A model generated the notes under the pieces. The model did not search any database. It was not told where the DNA came from and saw nothing but the letters and a program-made list of their open reading frames with translations. From Neckera pumila (taxonomy: Eukaryota > Streptophyta > Bryopsida > Hypnales > Neckeraceae), in NCBI GenBank assembly GCA_963969595.1, contig OZ018412.1, positions 4,094,501 to 4,158,500 on the forward strand: 64,000 nucleotides of DNA. Direction: 5' to 3'. A program made the translations under genes and the position numbers. Every line of letters begins with the position of its first letter. The stretch's first letter is position 1. Shown here piece by piece: positions 25,793 through 38,468 of this stretch.

Positions 25793-25837
25793 TATATATC
25801 CCAAGTTGGGCGGTAAGCGCCACAAACGATATGGGAT
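25793..25837 (-). promoter_or_regulatory. U2 promoter: plant USE and TATA box
   Basis: On the minus strand, ATCCCATATCG (25827-25837) matches the plant upstream sequence element RTCCCACATCG at all but one base. GATATATAC (25793-25800) is the TATA box, at about -26 to -33. The USE lies at about -60 to -70. The spacing is the longer, four-helical-turn type known for Pol II-transcribed plant snRNA genes, as expected for U2. Confidence 0.85.
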
Positions 25838-26447
25838 AATTTTGCAAATCACTAACAATGTATGCATTGACTCTGGTTGGTTTGTAAAAGTAAAATGACA
25901 TAAATCTGTTTCACAGAAATTAAGAAAGAAAAAGCCACTACTAATGTAAACACGGTCCACAACATAATGTCGAAAACCTCAATTAGCAGGGACTGCTGCG
26001 ACATAGCCAACAGTGTACTGAACTGGCCCATACTTAAATTTTGATGATTTAACAAATCGTTCACCACAATAATAACTTTCGCTTCTGAAACCATTCATGG
26101 CATGAATCCAGATACATTCAAGTATAATGACTTGCTCCAAAGCTCCGAAACATGTATCACTACGCTTCGTTAGAATGACATGCCTGGAGATGAGACATAG
26201 CTTTTGATAAGCACTCTGACAATTACCCACGATCAAGTGGAAATCAGTATTCATCAGCACTTTTGGCTTCCACAGGAGGACCTAAGACGATAACACAGTA
26301 CCGGTATACTATTCACAAGCGCAGCGAAGTGCATTTAACGACGGTGTTCGGTGTTCGCAGTCTACCACTCCAGCATGAGGCAGGAGATTCTTTGGAGCCG
26401 ATTTTGCTGTTCTTCGGGCATTATAAAATAATCCCGATTTAAACATC

Positions 26448-29400
26448 TTACAATAGTTGTTTCTCGTAGAAGGTTGTCTGGAGTTGTTTCACCAGAGCCA
26501 GCCATGCACCAACGTTTTGGCTATCAACAGTCACCCAATCAACCACACTGGCTGCAGGCTGTTCCCACCACTCATCAACCTGCGTAAGTGCAAGGAGCAC
26601 TTTATAGATTAGTTCCAAGACAGGAATGAACACTACCCCGGGCGCTAGTGATTGATTAAAATATGTACTGTGTCGCAAAATTTGCAGTAAAATGTGCTTG
26701 TTAATATATCCGGAATCTAAATCCGAAACTTAGCATCAAATACAAGATCCATCTGTTGAGGTGCTCCAGCGTGACTTTAGCATGCCGTGCAAGAAAAGGA
26801 ATATTCCAGATATGATGGGAAACCTGATGAAATTTCAGTGCATCAAATACTCAGATCTTCCCCAGATATGTACACCCTAAAGTCAAAAGAAGAAATTTGG
26901 ATACTCACCAGACCACGTACACGCTTGCAGTCTTCCAAGCATCGTTGAGCCTCTTGAACTGCACTCTTGAGCTCTGGCAGCCACATCTCTAGGGCAGTTT
27001 TATCTTCCTCAGCTGACTTCTCAGTGCAGAATGCCACGGTCCTGTTAAGTGCACAAACAAATACAGAAGTTAAATGGATTGGATAGGCCTTCTTGTGTTA
27101 TCTGCAAGCCACCAAAACATGAAAGACATAATTACCTCTCATACTCAGGTATCGATGAACTAGCAGCAGCTAACAGGCCACGACCACTTTTGAGGAGATC
27201 CTTCAGGGTCTGCACTTGATTCACTGCTTTAGCAAGATCCTCTACTAGGTTCGCAGAAGTCCCACCAGGTCGGAGAAAGAACCGCAAAGAGTCCACAATC
27301 TGAGCTAACCCAAAGTCCCCACTTTCTCCTGCAGCAAACACATAGATCTAAGAATGTGAAAAGAACCTCATACATGCATTGACATCTCCTCAGCCCGTAA
27401 AAAGTGAATCAGCTTAAGGAGAAAACTAGAAAAATCTAGTTATCAATGCAGAGTAGAACTAACGATGACAATCATACGAGATAAAATATCATGATTCAGT
27501 AAATTCAAGGTCTTCAAGGCACGTAGTTCCTATTGCCAGACAACTTACTAATATAAAGATGAAGATACTGAGCGTTCTACACATCGAAACGAAGAAATGA
27601 ATTTGAAAGGTGCAATGAATGAAGTATAAAAAATACCAGAAGAATAATGTGTCGCTGCTGAAATGCGGCAAATCGAAGGAATGGCGGATGGATCTCCACT
27701 TGCTGCCCTTGCGGTGAGCAAGTCAGCGCTCCTCTCAGCGGCGGCAATAGCTTCAGCCCCGCTCGCAGTATTCGTCATCATTCCCTCTAAAAGGCCCTGA
27801 TCATATTCAAAACAAGTGAGTCTTCAGCTCTAATTCAGAGGAATATCTTCCACCTCACAAGCAAATTTCTAAAGACACCTCGTTACTCTGATCTCCTTGG
27901 CTGATTTTCAGGATAAAATGCATTACCTGAGAGGAAGCTGCCATCATATACAAGCGGTTATCGGGACCCCTTTGAAACGCAGAAAGTTCCCTCTCTATGA
28001 TATCACGGGCGGCGTTGGACTTGTTTTGCAGAGACTCGCATATGGGAACAATTGTGCTTGCCGATTGCTCCCTAGATGCCCTCGAGTGATGCTCCCATGC
28101 AGCCGCTGCTGCCTGAAACAGTAGACCACCTTATTCATCAATTCCAGCAGTCGCATTCACTACTTGACAGGTTTAAAAACAGAATAAATGCACGAGAAAA
28201 TAGACCCAACGCATTTCTCAGCAACATTTGTCTGCCCCGGCTGTATTCATCATTCCCATATTTACACAATTACATTATATTTAACTGCTTAATATCGATA
28301 TGCTGAATCTCCTTTCAAGCGCGACAAATCACAAAACAGGAATATATATACGTACCATGTTAGCACGAAGAAGGGCTGTATAAATAGCTTCCAATCCCAA
28401 ACGCCTAGAGTCAAATTCTTCTATTCTTTTCCACTTCTGACGGAGGGCCTCTTCTGCTTTTCTGCGCTCTTCACATAACTTATGGAGGCGCTGAACCTCT
28501 GCTGTAAGAGTATTTACACTTGCTCGAACTCCTGCCAGCTCTCTTTCCTTTGCCCACACCTCTAACTGCGAAGCACAGAAGTAGAAGGATTCTTCGTGTC
28601 AGTGCTACAGATCAAAATTACGAAACCAGGTAATGCGCGTGCAAAGACAAGGGTGACCATAATCGAAAGTCGAATAAGCGTCTTACTTCATGTTGGCGAA
28701 GAGGACCAGTGGTTGACGCGCTGGAATCTCCACCAACATCATGGATCCTTAATATAAGCTCGTCGCTTCGTCTCTTGGCATCAGAAGCCTGGTTCACTGC
28801 ATCCTCTGTGGCCATGAACTGATGCGCGTGCGCCCTCTGTCAATGACAAACTTGGTTAGCAAAAGAGGTCGATGAGTTATGAGCACCTACCAGATGAGTA
28901 AGTCTTGCCCATGCAATCCACTGAGGCATTCAAAGAAAACCCGTGAAAACACAAGCAGTACAGGCTGACACAATCTGTGCAAGGTATTGATGCCCAAACT
29001 GAAAGGTCTGGAGCTTCCAAAGGAAATCAAATATTAACCTGTCTTTCTCGAAGTTGTTTGAAGGTATTTTTAGCTTCTTTAGTGCTCCCCCTGGGATTAC
29101 GGCGGTGCACATTCAACAGATCATCGACTTCGGCTGAAATATCCTCGAGAACCCTATTGTTCTCATACCTGTACCTGCACTCCTGACGGAACAAATTAAT
29201 GTAAAGGACAAGGTAGTCACAATGCATAAGACCTAGGAACTTATCCTATTTGAAAATTACACCGAGAGCGTTCAATGAGTAGCTCCAAATCCCTGCCTTC
29301 TAAAGTCCAAGCTGGTGATGTGATTTGAAAAATCTGGATCAATTCATATTGAACTGAATAAAGGCTGAACGCCAGCCAGTCACAGCGTAACAAGAACTCT

Positions 29401-30716
29401 GCAGCGATTCTATATGTAGAGTACAAATCAGACGCACCTAAGCCGTTCAGCATCAGCTCGAACGTCAATCTTCTCAGTTTCAGAGTCGACCGTGGCCACA
29501 ACACGCTTGGTGTAGTCAGCCATGGCTAGTAATAATAGAGGTGGATTTTTCAACAGATTCACTGCAATATCTTTCACTTCTTCCGGAATGCCGTCCCCGT
29601 CCACTTCAAAGCTCAACTTGGAAGCTTCCAGCTGCCCGTCGGACTGGCTGCTTGAACCATCGTATGCTGGAAAAGAGGTCCTAATTCTATCCAGTAAAGC
29701 AGACGAGAGAACTTCACACGCTTGACGAATGTTTCGGTCTTGAGGAGTCTCCCGTAACACTTGTTTTTCATCAGACACAGTGGCTGATGTTGAGGAATGT
29801 GCATCCGCATTGCCTTGCAAACGTTCTTGGACGAGGTCGGAGGAAACCGACTTCCCTCTCTGTGCATCTCTCGCATGCTCAACATGAACATGAAGTCGCT
29901 TCCAGTATTCCATAAATATGCGAGTAGACTGTTCTGACCGTTGGTCATACGATTCGAGCAATACCTGCTTGTGTCTACAACCCTTTGCAGTAAGAATCAC
30001 CCACTAGAGAGCCCGACATCAAGCTAGCAAAATCATCAAAAAATCCCAGACAATCAAGTTTTTCACATTTCAATAATTCAGAAGGTATGTTCATATGAAT
30101 GCGAATCATCGTCTCACCTCGAATTATTTCTCTCTTCAGAAACGCGCTGGCGTTCAATTTCTTCCTTCGAAGCATCGAGCATGCGACTTTTCAAGTCTTT
30201 CCCCATGCGCTGCACAGACAGTCTCAATTTCTCCACCTCCTGCTCCGCTGCGTCCCTCTCACGCAACGCTTTCTCAATGGAGTCTTCACTATCTGCCACC
30301 TTCTCTCGTTCTCTCTCCACACCTTCCCTGGACTTCGGCCTGTCCCCCGTGCCAGGCCTCGATCGGCTCTTATTATACCTCCTCACACTCTTTCCCACAT
30401 TCGATCGCTCACTCTTGCCCGCCTCCACCTCCTTCTCCTTCTCCTTCTCCTCCCCGGCGTCCTCCCTCAATTCACGTTTCCCACCGCGCGACGGACTCCC
30501 ATGCACATGAATATTACGCCGAATCTTTTCCACCGTCTGGTCCGACTTCACCCTGTCCAACAAAAACTTCCACACCAACATCATATTCCCCCTGCAAATC
30601 CTCCGCAACGCCTCCGCCGACGGGGACGCCCTGTATCCCATCTCCTGCTGCAGCCATTCGATAATCGCTTCAGCAGTTGGCGCACCGCCACTTCCACCAC
30701 CGCTGCCGCCCTGCAT
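26448..30716 (-). CDS. AUG5: Augmin subunit 5 (HAUS-like), ten exons, 811 aa
   Basis: This is a subunit of the augmin complex, which recruits gamma-tubulin to existing microtubules for branching nucleation in spindle and phragmoplast. Exons (5' to 3'): 30716-30118, 29974-29438, 29174-29039, 28836-28687, 28565-28356, 28112-27927, 27796-27637, 27328-27136, 27041-26909 and 26579-26448. All are in frame with GT-AG introns. The N-terminal domain ([15 protein letters not shown], then [21 protein letters not shown]) matches plant AUG5, followed by a charged segment and long coiled coils. The C-terminus carries the conserved [20 protein letters not shown] (from residue 770). Arabidopsis AUG5 is of similar length. 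The start at 30716 (MQGGSGG) is preferred by family N-termini; an in-frame ATG at 30824 would add 36 residues. Confidence 0.93.
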
Positions 30717-33700
30717 CGCTTCGAAACCTCCCCCCTCAAATCCCTTCAATCCATCTCCAAATCTCCATCGCCGCTTCCACACCACCAACGCCGCCCAAAC
30801 GCCAAGAACCGGATCCCGGGCCACGCCCTAACCGGCAACACAATGCTGTCAATCCCATCGACCTGAAATGTTTTGAACGACGTTCTCGAATCATTCAAAC
30901 GCATTTCAGTGGCAACGATAACTACGTTGGGCTCGCCCATAGCCCGACCACGACGTCGAGCGCCATGCGCTTGGGCACCCGCCCTGGCGAACGAAGCTGG
31001 AGGCGGGAAAGAAGGCGTTTGTAACTTTTGGATGGAATACTGAAGGACGAACGACGGACGGACGGAGCTTCACATCCGTCCGTCTGTGGTTCCTGCCTGG
31101 CTCCCTTCAGTCGTTTTCGCTTGGACAGTTCGGTGGAAGTGTTTGTACTAAGGAGTATGATATCTGTGAGGAATCTGTAGGTGGGACGAAAGTGTACCAA
31201 CCGACGTACCAAGGGAGGAAAAGATTGTCCCTGGGTTGAAATATGAAAACAAGGTACCCTACGCCAGGGGTCAGACTCTTTAAAATAATAATTCAAAAAT
31301 AATTAAATATGGCATCTAATGGAATTTTCAGATATTATAATGTGGCATAATTGAATATTGTAGAAAGTAATTTTAATCCGCAAAACCAACCACAAAGTCG
31401 AAGCCGTGAGTACCTATAAAGCCGCGAGTATAAGTAATGCCTTCAGTATTGGTAAAGCTATGAGTACTACTAAAGGTCATGAAATATTTTGAACCTTGTA
31501 AAACAGACTTCTGGAAATTCTAAATCAAATTGACAAATGGAAACATAAACCAAAAAAGAAATGATTTCGTATGGGCCCTAACGAAATTTGACCCCAATAT
31601 ACAGGTATCTGCTCTAAAAGCAATTATGCTCTAAAAGATCACTAATACAAAGGTGCATGTTGTTTCTTCCAATGTACCAATAGTGTACATTTTAGGAGGG
31701 GGAGCTTTCAATTTCAAAAACTTGTAACAAATTTCACAAAGGTCCAAAAATATGAAACAACTTAGATTAGATGCCAATTCCATTTTTCTTCATACAAAAA
31801 TTTATTGAAAACTGTTTCAAGGAATTTAGCTTCTCCCCAAATTCAATCAGCTCTTAAAAGGTTACTTTGAAATAAACTACTATGTACCTTGATTTATTAT
31901 TGTGAACAAGGGCATGAAGAAGTTCTCAAGATTTGCACCATTTAAGTGTCAATTAACTAGAACATGAATAATGGGTAACTAGAATGAAGGAGAAGTGCAC
32001 CTTGGGGGCTCAATAAATACACTCAAATATTTTGATCATCTAAAAACTAAATTTTAGAGTGATGGGGGTGAATGATATTGAATGATATTGACCATTCTCT
32101 GCAAGAAGAAGTAATATTATTCATTTTGGTTCAAGAAATTTTTATAGCCAAACAATAGAACAATTCATATTGAAATTTCAAAAGGAAAAAATAATCATGC
32201 AATATTTTTTCATGAAAAACACTTTTAAAATAAAAATAAGTGCCTAAATATAAAGGGATTCTTTTCATAGCACAAGAAGAGAGAAACCTACCTAGATTTT
32301 CATTAAATCTTTTAATCTAATATGAAGAAAGACTATGATCCAACTTCCCTTGTTGAACAAATTCAAGGAGGGTAGGAGCAATGTTTGTATTTCTTGGTAA
32401 ACATATCTATTGAAGGGATATTTGAAGGAGGAGAATTGTACCAATTACAGTAAAACCTCTTTTATGTATCGGGACTATGCACATTAGAAGGAAATGAGGG
32501 GTTTTGCAACTAAACAATGCAAATGGTTTTGAGACTACACTATGCAACTGGTTTTGAGTTGCATAAGACATTTGTACTTGGTTTGCGACTGGTGATAATT
32601 TGGAGACTTTGTGAGAGTAGTCACTTTTCTATTGATTTCTACCCAAATCAACAAATTCCTCTCCAAATCAACAGAAAAGTGAATCAAATCTATGCAATCA
32701 AATCAACAGAAAAGCTGAATTTTGTAGTTATGTAGGAAATCATTAAGAAACAACTAGTGTATGACTAGAATGCGACTAGAAAGCGACTAGTAAACAACTT
32801 TGGTCATTTTATAGTTGCAATCTTTTTCTAGTTGTTTTCTAGTTGTTTTTTGCAACTACAGACTGACTTCTTTGCAACTAAAACAATATATCAATGCTGT
32901 AAAACAATAACATAAAACAATTAAGTTAGATTTGGTACTAATAGAGAGGATTGTAGTCGCAGGATAGTTGTATAGGACACTAGTTGCATAGTAGCCGGTT
33001 GTGCCGGACATGTTTTTCTTCTAGTGGCACGGAGAGAGGTGCAATAATGACCAATGGCTAACGTGGCTTCTAACTACGAGGTCTCCAACTACTTTTCAGA
33101 AATAAATGTTTCAAAGTATGAACTCTCCTACTGCATATTATGCACTAAAAGAGTATACAATAAGAGAGGTTCTATCGTAGCATGGTTGGAATATAAATAT
33201 TCCAAAATATATATAAATCTATACCTTCTGTACCTTAAGTTAGGGTGTTTATTTGTTTTCTTTGTTATAGTGAGATCTCCTAGATCATGTACCCCGTGGT
33301 CAGATTCTTAGTAGCATCGGAAAGCTCTTTGTGAGGAGGGATGGACAGGCTTTGTTTTGTGGCATTCCAACTCACAATTTTCAAGAGTTTATTATGAATT
33401 TAAAATTTAGAAAATTACTTTTACTTTTATTTTGAATGTGGAAACAAAATAAGGCACACTAGTATATACTTTATATGAAATATTCTTTTACATAATTTTG
33501 AAGCCCTTCTTTTATTTGAAATTGCCAAGGAAAATTAGCTTTTATATTTGAGTTCATCTAAGTTTCTAAGATCCATCTAAATGAATTTCACTAAATCTCA
33601 TGAGTCTTTAATGCTCATTCTTTTAATATCTAAGCATTATAAGCCCCACTTGCAAATGAGCTCAACAATAAGTCAAAAGTTAATCGTGTAGTAGTAATTG

Positions 33701-35297
33701 ACAATGTTCTATACTATCTTGTGGCAATATTTTGCAACCAGTGTTCTACGATAGATCTAGAATCTGATCCATTATGTTTTGAGGCAATATTTTGAACTGT
33801 GTGATTTGCAACCTATATAATTTAAGACCATTTTGGCTTATAATACCATATCCATTATAAAAAAAAAGGTATATAGGAGAAATAATTAGGGTTAGTCTAT
33901 AGGCAAAAAAATATCACATAACTTTGCCATCCAAAGATTTTGTAAGATATAAAAATCTAAATTTTTCTATATATTTAATAATGTCAACCAACTTACGTAT
34001 ACATTCAAAACATAGTAAAACTAAAAATATCTCATGTATTATTGAATTTAGGTTCCTACTATTGCTAAAAAACTTACCTATGCAGTTGAAATATTATTAA
34101 ATTAAAGAAATCTACTATATCATTGAACTTTTATTCCAACAAACTCACTTAGGTGGTCAAAATACTATAACATTTGAAACAAAGCAAGACAAATTCAAAA
34201 TACTTTTTTGAGTCTAACCATATAGAGTTGCATTGATGACACGTAGCATGTCTTCTTTTGATGAAAACCTCAAAAAAATTGAGATATTTATGTTTTATAG
34301 CATATGTACATTTTGTCTAAGACATTTAGGGTCATTAGGAACAAGTTGATAATTGAAACAATTGCCTTGAAAGTCTTGATAAATGATTCTTTTCCATTAC
34401 ATTATGTAAAGAATAGAGGTATATTAACAGTATTGGTGAAATAAAAGTGGCCTAATTGTAATTAGGTATTGTCATTGTAGTTGGGTTATTTTAAGAATTC
34501 TATAATCTTATTAATTTTGACTATAATTAGTATACTTGAATTTATTTTGTAGCCCATACATCAATATGAGTGTATGTATATGGAAATATATATTACTCTT
34601 CAAAATACATATAAAAAACAACAACCAATAAGGATACATAATAGTATAAATAAAATTCATAAAAAATCATGTTAGGCTTAAATTTTCATAGACATCATAA
34701 TTAAAAATTAAAAATTTGACAGAAACAAATTATTGGGGATTTTATTTCATATAAATCACTTATTTTACACTAACATTGTGGGGGTATTAGCAATTCAAAT
34801 TCCTTTGAGTAATAGAAAATTCTACCAATTTTTTTCCACTACAACATTTACATATATTGTATCTACATGGATTCAATAAGTTGAAAACATTGTTTTTTTA
34901 AAAGGTATTTTGGTCTCATATAATGTGCGCCATTGAAAAAATGTATCAAAATTTAGCATTGCATGCCAAATGTAAGCATATAATTTAACAATCCACAACT
35001 TCAAAGATTCAAAAATCTAGTTGATGAATATAATTGATGAATATAGTTGACAAAATACTTAAAATATATTGATTAGTAGTTTACATGTTTCAAATTTTAT
35101 AGTGTTTCAACCACCTAAGTGAATTTGCTCTAGAAAAAAAGCTCAATGAGATAGTGGATGTTTTTAATTTACAATGTTTTAACTCCATACTTACATATGT
35201 GAGGTGTTTGGTAATTGCTTTGATATACAATGCTTCAATTGTGTATGGATTTTGGTTGCCAAATGTTTTTAATATTGTAGTGTTTCAACTAACTAAC

Positions 35298-35299
<2 letters not shown>

Positions 35300-35367
<68 letters not shown>
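35300..35367. repeat. (AT)n microsatellite
   Basis: An uninterrupted AT dinucleotide run of about 67 bases. Confidence 0.97.
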
Positions 35368-35369
<2 letters not shown>

Positions 35370-35823
35370 AGTTGGCAATATTAGCTCAACTATAGTGTTT
35401 ATTTGTCTAATTTTATAGATTTCCAAAAATTTGTAGATTTAAAAAGACTACAAATTTTGAATATATGAGAATTAAAGAACAATATGAGATTTAGTAAAAT
35501 CTCATCCCAATAACTCTTTCAAGTTAAGGAATGGATTCTACACTACCTCCAATCATAATTGTATTTGATGTAAAGTTCTTTTATATGGAGTACATTGGTT
35601 CTTTGTAGCATTGGTTTGTTTACATTGTTTGAAGTTTTAAAAATGATTTCATGTTATAATCAATAATCTCAATTCTTAGTTTTTTGGTGTTGGTTTGTAA
35701 AGTGAAAAATGAATATTTTTATAAGACTATTAATTCTTCTAATTGATATAGTATTTTCACACACAAGCATCAAACTTGAGGAACAAACAATATCATTTGG
35801 GCTTTTTTTTTGTGGGTGGGTGC

Positions 35824-35843
35824 GGGGGGGGGGGGGGGGGGGG
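35824..35843. repeat. Poly-G tract of 20 bases
   Basis: Twenty consecutive G residues, preceded by 'gtgggtgggtgc'. Such a run in AT-rich spacer is unusual, can form a G-quadruplex and may also be a sequencing-length artefact. Confidence 0.9.
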
Positions 35844-36655
35844 AAGTACCAAATTGCACCAAGAAAACAAAAAAATTGGATTAAAAAATGGTGACAAATT
35901 GTAAAGTTTTTTGCTAGAAAACTTCAAATTAAAAAAATTCTTAGATGAAATCACCAAACTGTGGATGAAAATATAACTATAGATACATGATATATACTAA
36001 TGTGATATTTTCAATATGTGGATGATGTTGAAATTTGGAGCCCTTCTACAACATTTTATCGCCACTTTGGCATTTCATAAAGAATTAAAATAATGCCCGG
36101 AACATCATATGAAACAAATAGCACTTTTTGAGTTATAATATTCAAGTACTTAGTACTTCAATGCATAAAAAGAATAAATGGCACTTTACTGAGCAACAAA
36201 CATACAAGCCCTCCTAATGTATAGCTATCTTTTCATTAATTTAAAATTAAAATTTGAAATCAATATCATTGAAATTACATCCAAAAATATCTTTAATATA
36301 TGGAAGAAAACTTATATTTTGACATTGGTTAAGCAAAATGCACCCGAGGTTCAAAAACAAGCTAAAAGACAAAATGTAGAGGCCTCATCAAATCAAGCAA
36401 ATTTTTGCCAATAATATTGCAAATTGACATATTATTGGCATGATTTCTAGATTTTTCAAGGCCTCTATTTATTTTTTTCATTGAAGGATTTTATCTTAGT
36501 CATCAACACCTAAATTCACATATTGTGTAAATTTATTGAAAGTACTTTTTGATGCACTTCCAATGATAATAATTTCAAGTTCAAATAATAAACTAGTAAA
36601 AAGATAATATTGAATTTGGAAGGGCAATATAGTAGTTGCATAGTCTGCCTTCAAA

Positions 36656-36855
36656 NNNNNNNNNNNNNNNNNNNNNNNNNNNNNNNNNNNNNNNNNNNNN
36701 NNNNNNNNNNNNNNNNNNNNNNNNNNNNNNNNNNNNNNNNNNNNNNNNNNNNNNNNNNNNNNNNNNNNNNNNNNNNNNNNNNNNNNNNNNNNNNNNNNNN
36801 NNNNNNNNNNNNNNNNNNNNNNNNNNNNNNNNNNNNNNNNNNNNNNNNNNNNNNN
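36656..36855. other. Assembly gap, 200 N
   Basis: Exactly 200 N characters, suggesting a gap of unknown true size. The bases on both sides are AT-rich spacer. Confidence 1.
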
Positions 36856-37277
36856 CTACGTGTTTTTCAAGCTTACCCATCTATCAAGATTAAAAATATA
36901 TAATCAATTAGAGAGTTATGTTCTAAAGACATCTCAAACCTAGAATGATGCAAAAATTTATAGTTTCCTACAAGATTACATTGATACAAGGTTTTGTATT
37001 ATTTCTACGTGAAAAATACATTGTTATAGTATAGTTATTAAATGCAATAAGTACAAAATATGGAAAACAAGCATTACATGGAAGAAAAAGGATATATGTA
37101 GCGCCTCAAAGGTGTGTCTTTTGTATATTTTGATACATTACATAATTATAAGTGAAAATTACATAATTTCACTGCATTTTTAAAATATGTAGAAATTAAA
37201 TAGATTATTTTTCATTTCTTGTAGAGTCTGAGATGTAGCCTTCAATTCCAGAATTGATATTAAATATAGATAATTAC

Positions 37278-38468
37278 CTCAATGAAGTCAAGCTTGTTGG
37301 TTGTATAATTTATATTATGGGTGAAAACTTTGTGTACATTTTCTTCTAAATTTAGACTATCGTTTTCTGAAATGGATGGAAAATTTTCAATCTCATTTTT
37401 TTCTATTTGAATCCAATCTGCATCATTATAATTATATGGTCTTATTTCTTCTATTGATGTTGCTAGGACCTTTGCACGTTTTCCTGCAATTTACGGCCTC
37501 AAAATTCATTATGCAACCAATTGAATTTGTGTAAAACAAAAACAATTATTGTAGAGTGAATTTGGTATATTTTACCTTGACCAACTTTCCAAGACAACCT
37601 TTGGGGAGCCATTCTGTTTTTGTCATCTAAAAATTCTCTTTCTTTGCCAAATGCTTGTAACATAATTGGATCTAAATAATCATCTTCTTCAATAAAACTA
37701 TTCAACATACCAAAATAGTCTACATTGATAGGAGGTTCATTAAGGGCTTCAACACTTAATAATTTTCTTGAATTATTATGGTTGCTTTCTAATGTCTTTT
37801 CACCAAGCAACCTTTGTGCAAATAGATGAAAAATTGGAAAAAGTGATAAGAAAAGAAAAATTCTTTCTATATTAAAAATTGGTAAACCTATTTTTTCACT
37901 TATATTGCCAATAACACCACCAAATGCTATAACAAACCAAGAAATTGGTTGCAAAACATCTGTAGGATCAATCCTGATAATCCAAACTTATAAATTTTAA
38001 AGATAGCCTAGTCATAATACATAGTGAATTAAACTAGAAAGACTTGTGGTGCAAATAAAAGAATTATATATTGATATTATTAATTCTAGTAGAAAAAATG
38101 TCCTAGACGACTATTCACAATGACTCATTTCTAGTCATTTAGGATAGTCATTGTAAAGTGTTTTCTACTAGTATAAAAGAATTATAGAATAGTACTTTAA
38201 CCATAGAATTGAAAGGGAAATATTATATAGAGCCAAAAGAAACCTATTTTGCCTGGTTACTTCTCCAATTATAGCACCAATTATTCCATCCACCATGATG
38301 ACACCAATGCTTTTAGTAGTGAGAAGCACTACTAAATAAATAAAAGAGGCTCCTAAAGGTGTCATATATGCAAGTGCAAAATATGGAAGAAAAGACATAA
38401 TATTTGAGGCAACCAAGTAAGAGAGGCTTATTTTGTCTCTACTTGAAATACAATCTAATGCAAATACT
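37278..38468 (-). CDS. Partial membrane transporter gene, BT1/FBT-like, three exons
   Basis: Three minus-strand exons join in frame through GT-AG introns: 38468-38244, 37973-37576 and 37483-37278. The first encodes transmembrane helices with LSYLVASNIMSFLPYFALAY and a segment VDGIIGAIIGEVTRQNR. The second begins IDPTDVLQPISWFVIAFGG and has another helix pair (IFLFLSLFPIFHLFAQRLLGEK), then an acidic cytoplasmic-looking linker. The third is hydrophilic (ends NKLDFIE). The pattern 'VDG-(I/M)-E--R' followed by a Gly-rich helix resembles BT1 family (folate-biopterin transporter) proteins; this is inference. Upstream and downstream exons were not found, and the N gap at 36656 lies 420 bases beyond the last exon. 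Codon use is AT-rich. It could be a young pseudogene, but no stop interrupts the three exons. Confidence 0.5.
38086..38171. mobile_element. Small foldback element inside BT1-like intron
   Basis: CTAGTAGAAAA at the left and TTTTCTACTAG at the right bound 86 bp. Inner blocks also pair (acaatgac / gtcattgt). Its ends match the MITE at 46068-46257 (CTAGTAGAAAACG). No clear target duplication was found. It lies between the first two exons of the BT1-like gene. Confidence 0.5.

Larger units (their letters stand above)
30717..37277. other. AUG5 upstream region, then AT-rich spacer
   Basis: 30717-31300 is GC-rich and presumably holds the AUG5 leader and promoter. From 31300 on the sequence is AT-rich with no supported gene. 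32480-33030 is crowded with 'gcaact' and 'gactag' words and ends in a CACTA-like 'cttctagtg', perhaps part of a transposon. The listed microsatellite, poly-G tract and N gap lie within. A downstream exon of the BT1-like gene could be hidden in or near the gap. Confidence 0.5.

Noticed and set aside
29241..29437. Extra AUG5 exon suggested by an open frame with [14 protein letters not shown]
   Set aside because: Exon 2 joins directly to 29174 as [13 protein letters not shown], matching the family; the frame lies wholly in that intron.
30095..30866. Long plus-strand frames (189 and 255 codons) opposite AUG5
   Set aside because: They are antisense to GC-rich AUG5 exon 1, which has family-conserved sequence and consistent splicing; the plus-strand peptides are low-complexity Pro/Ser/Leu.
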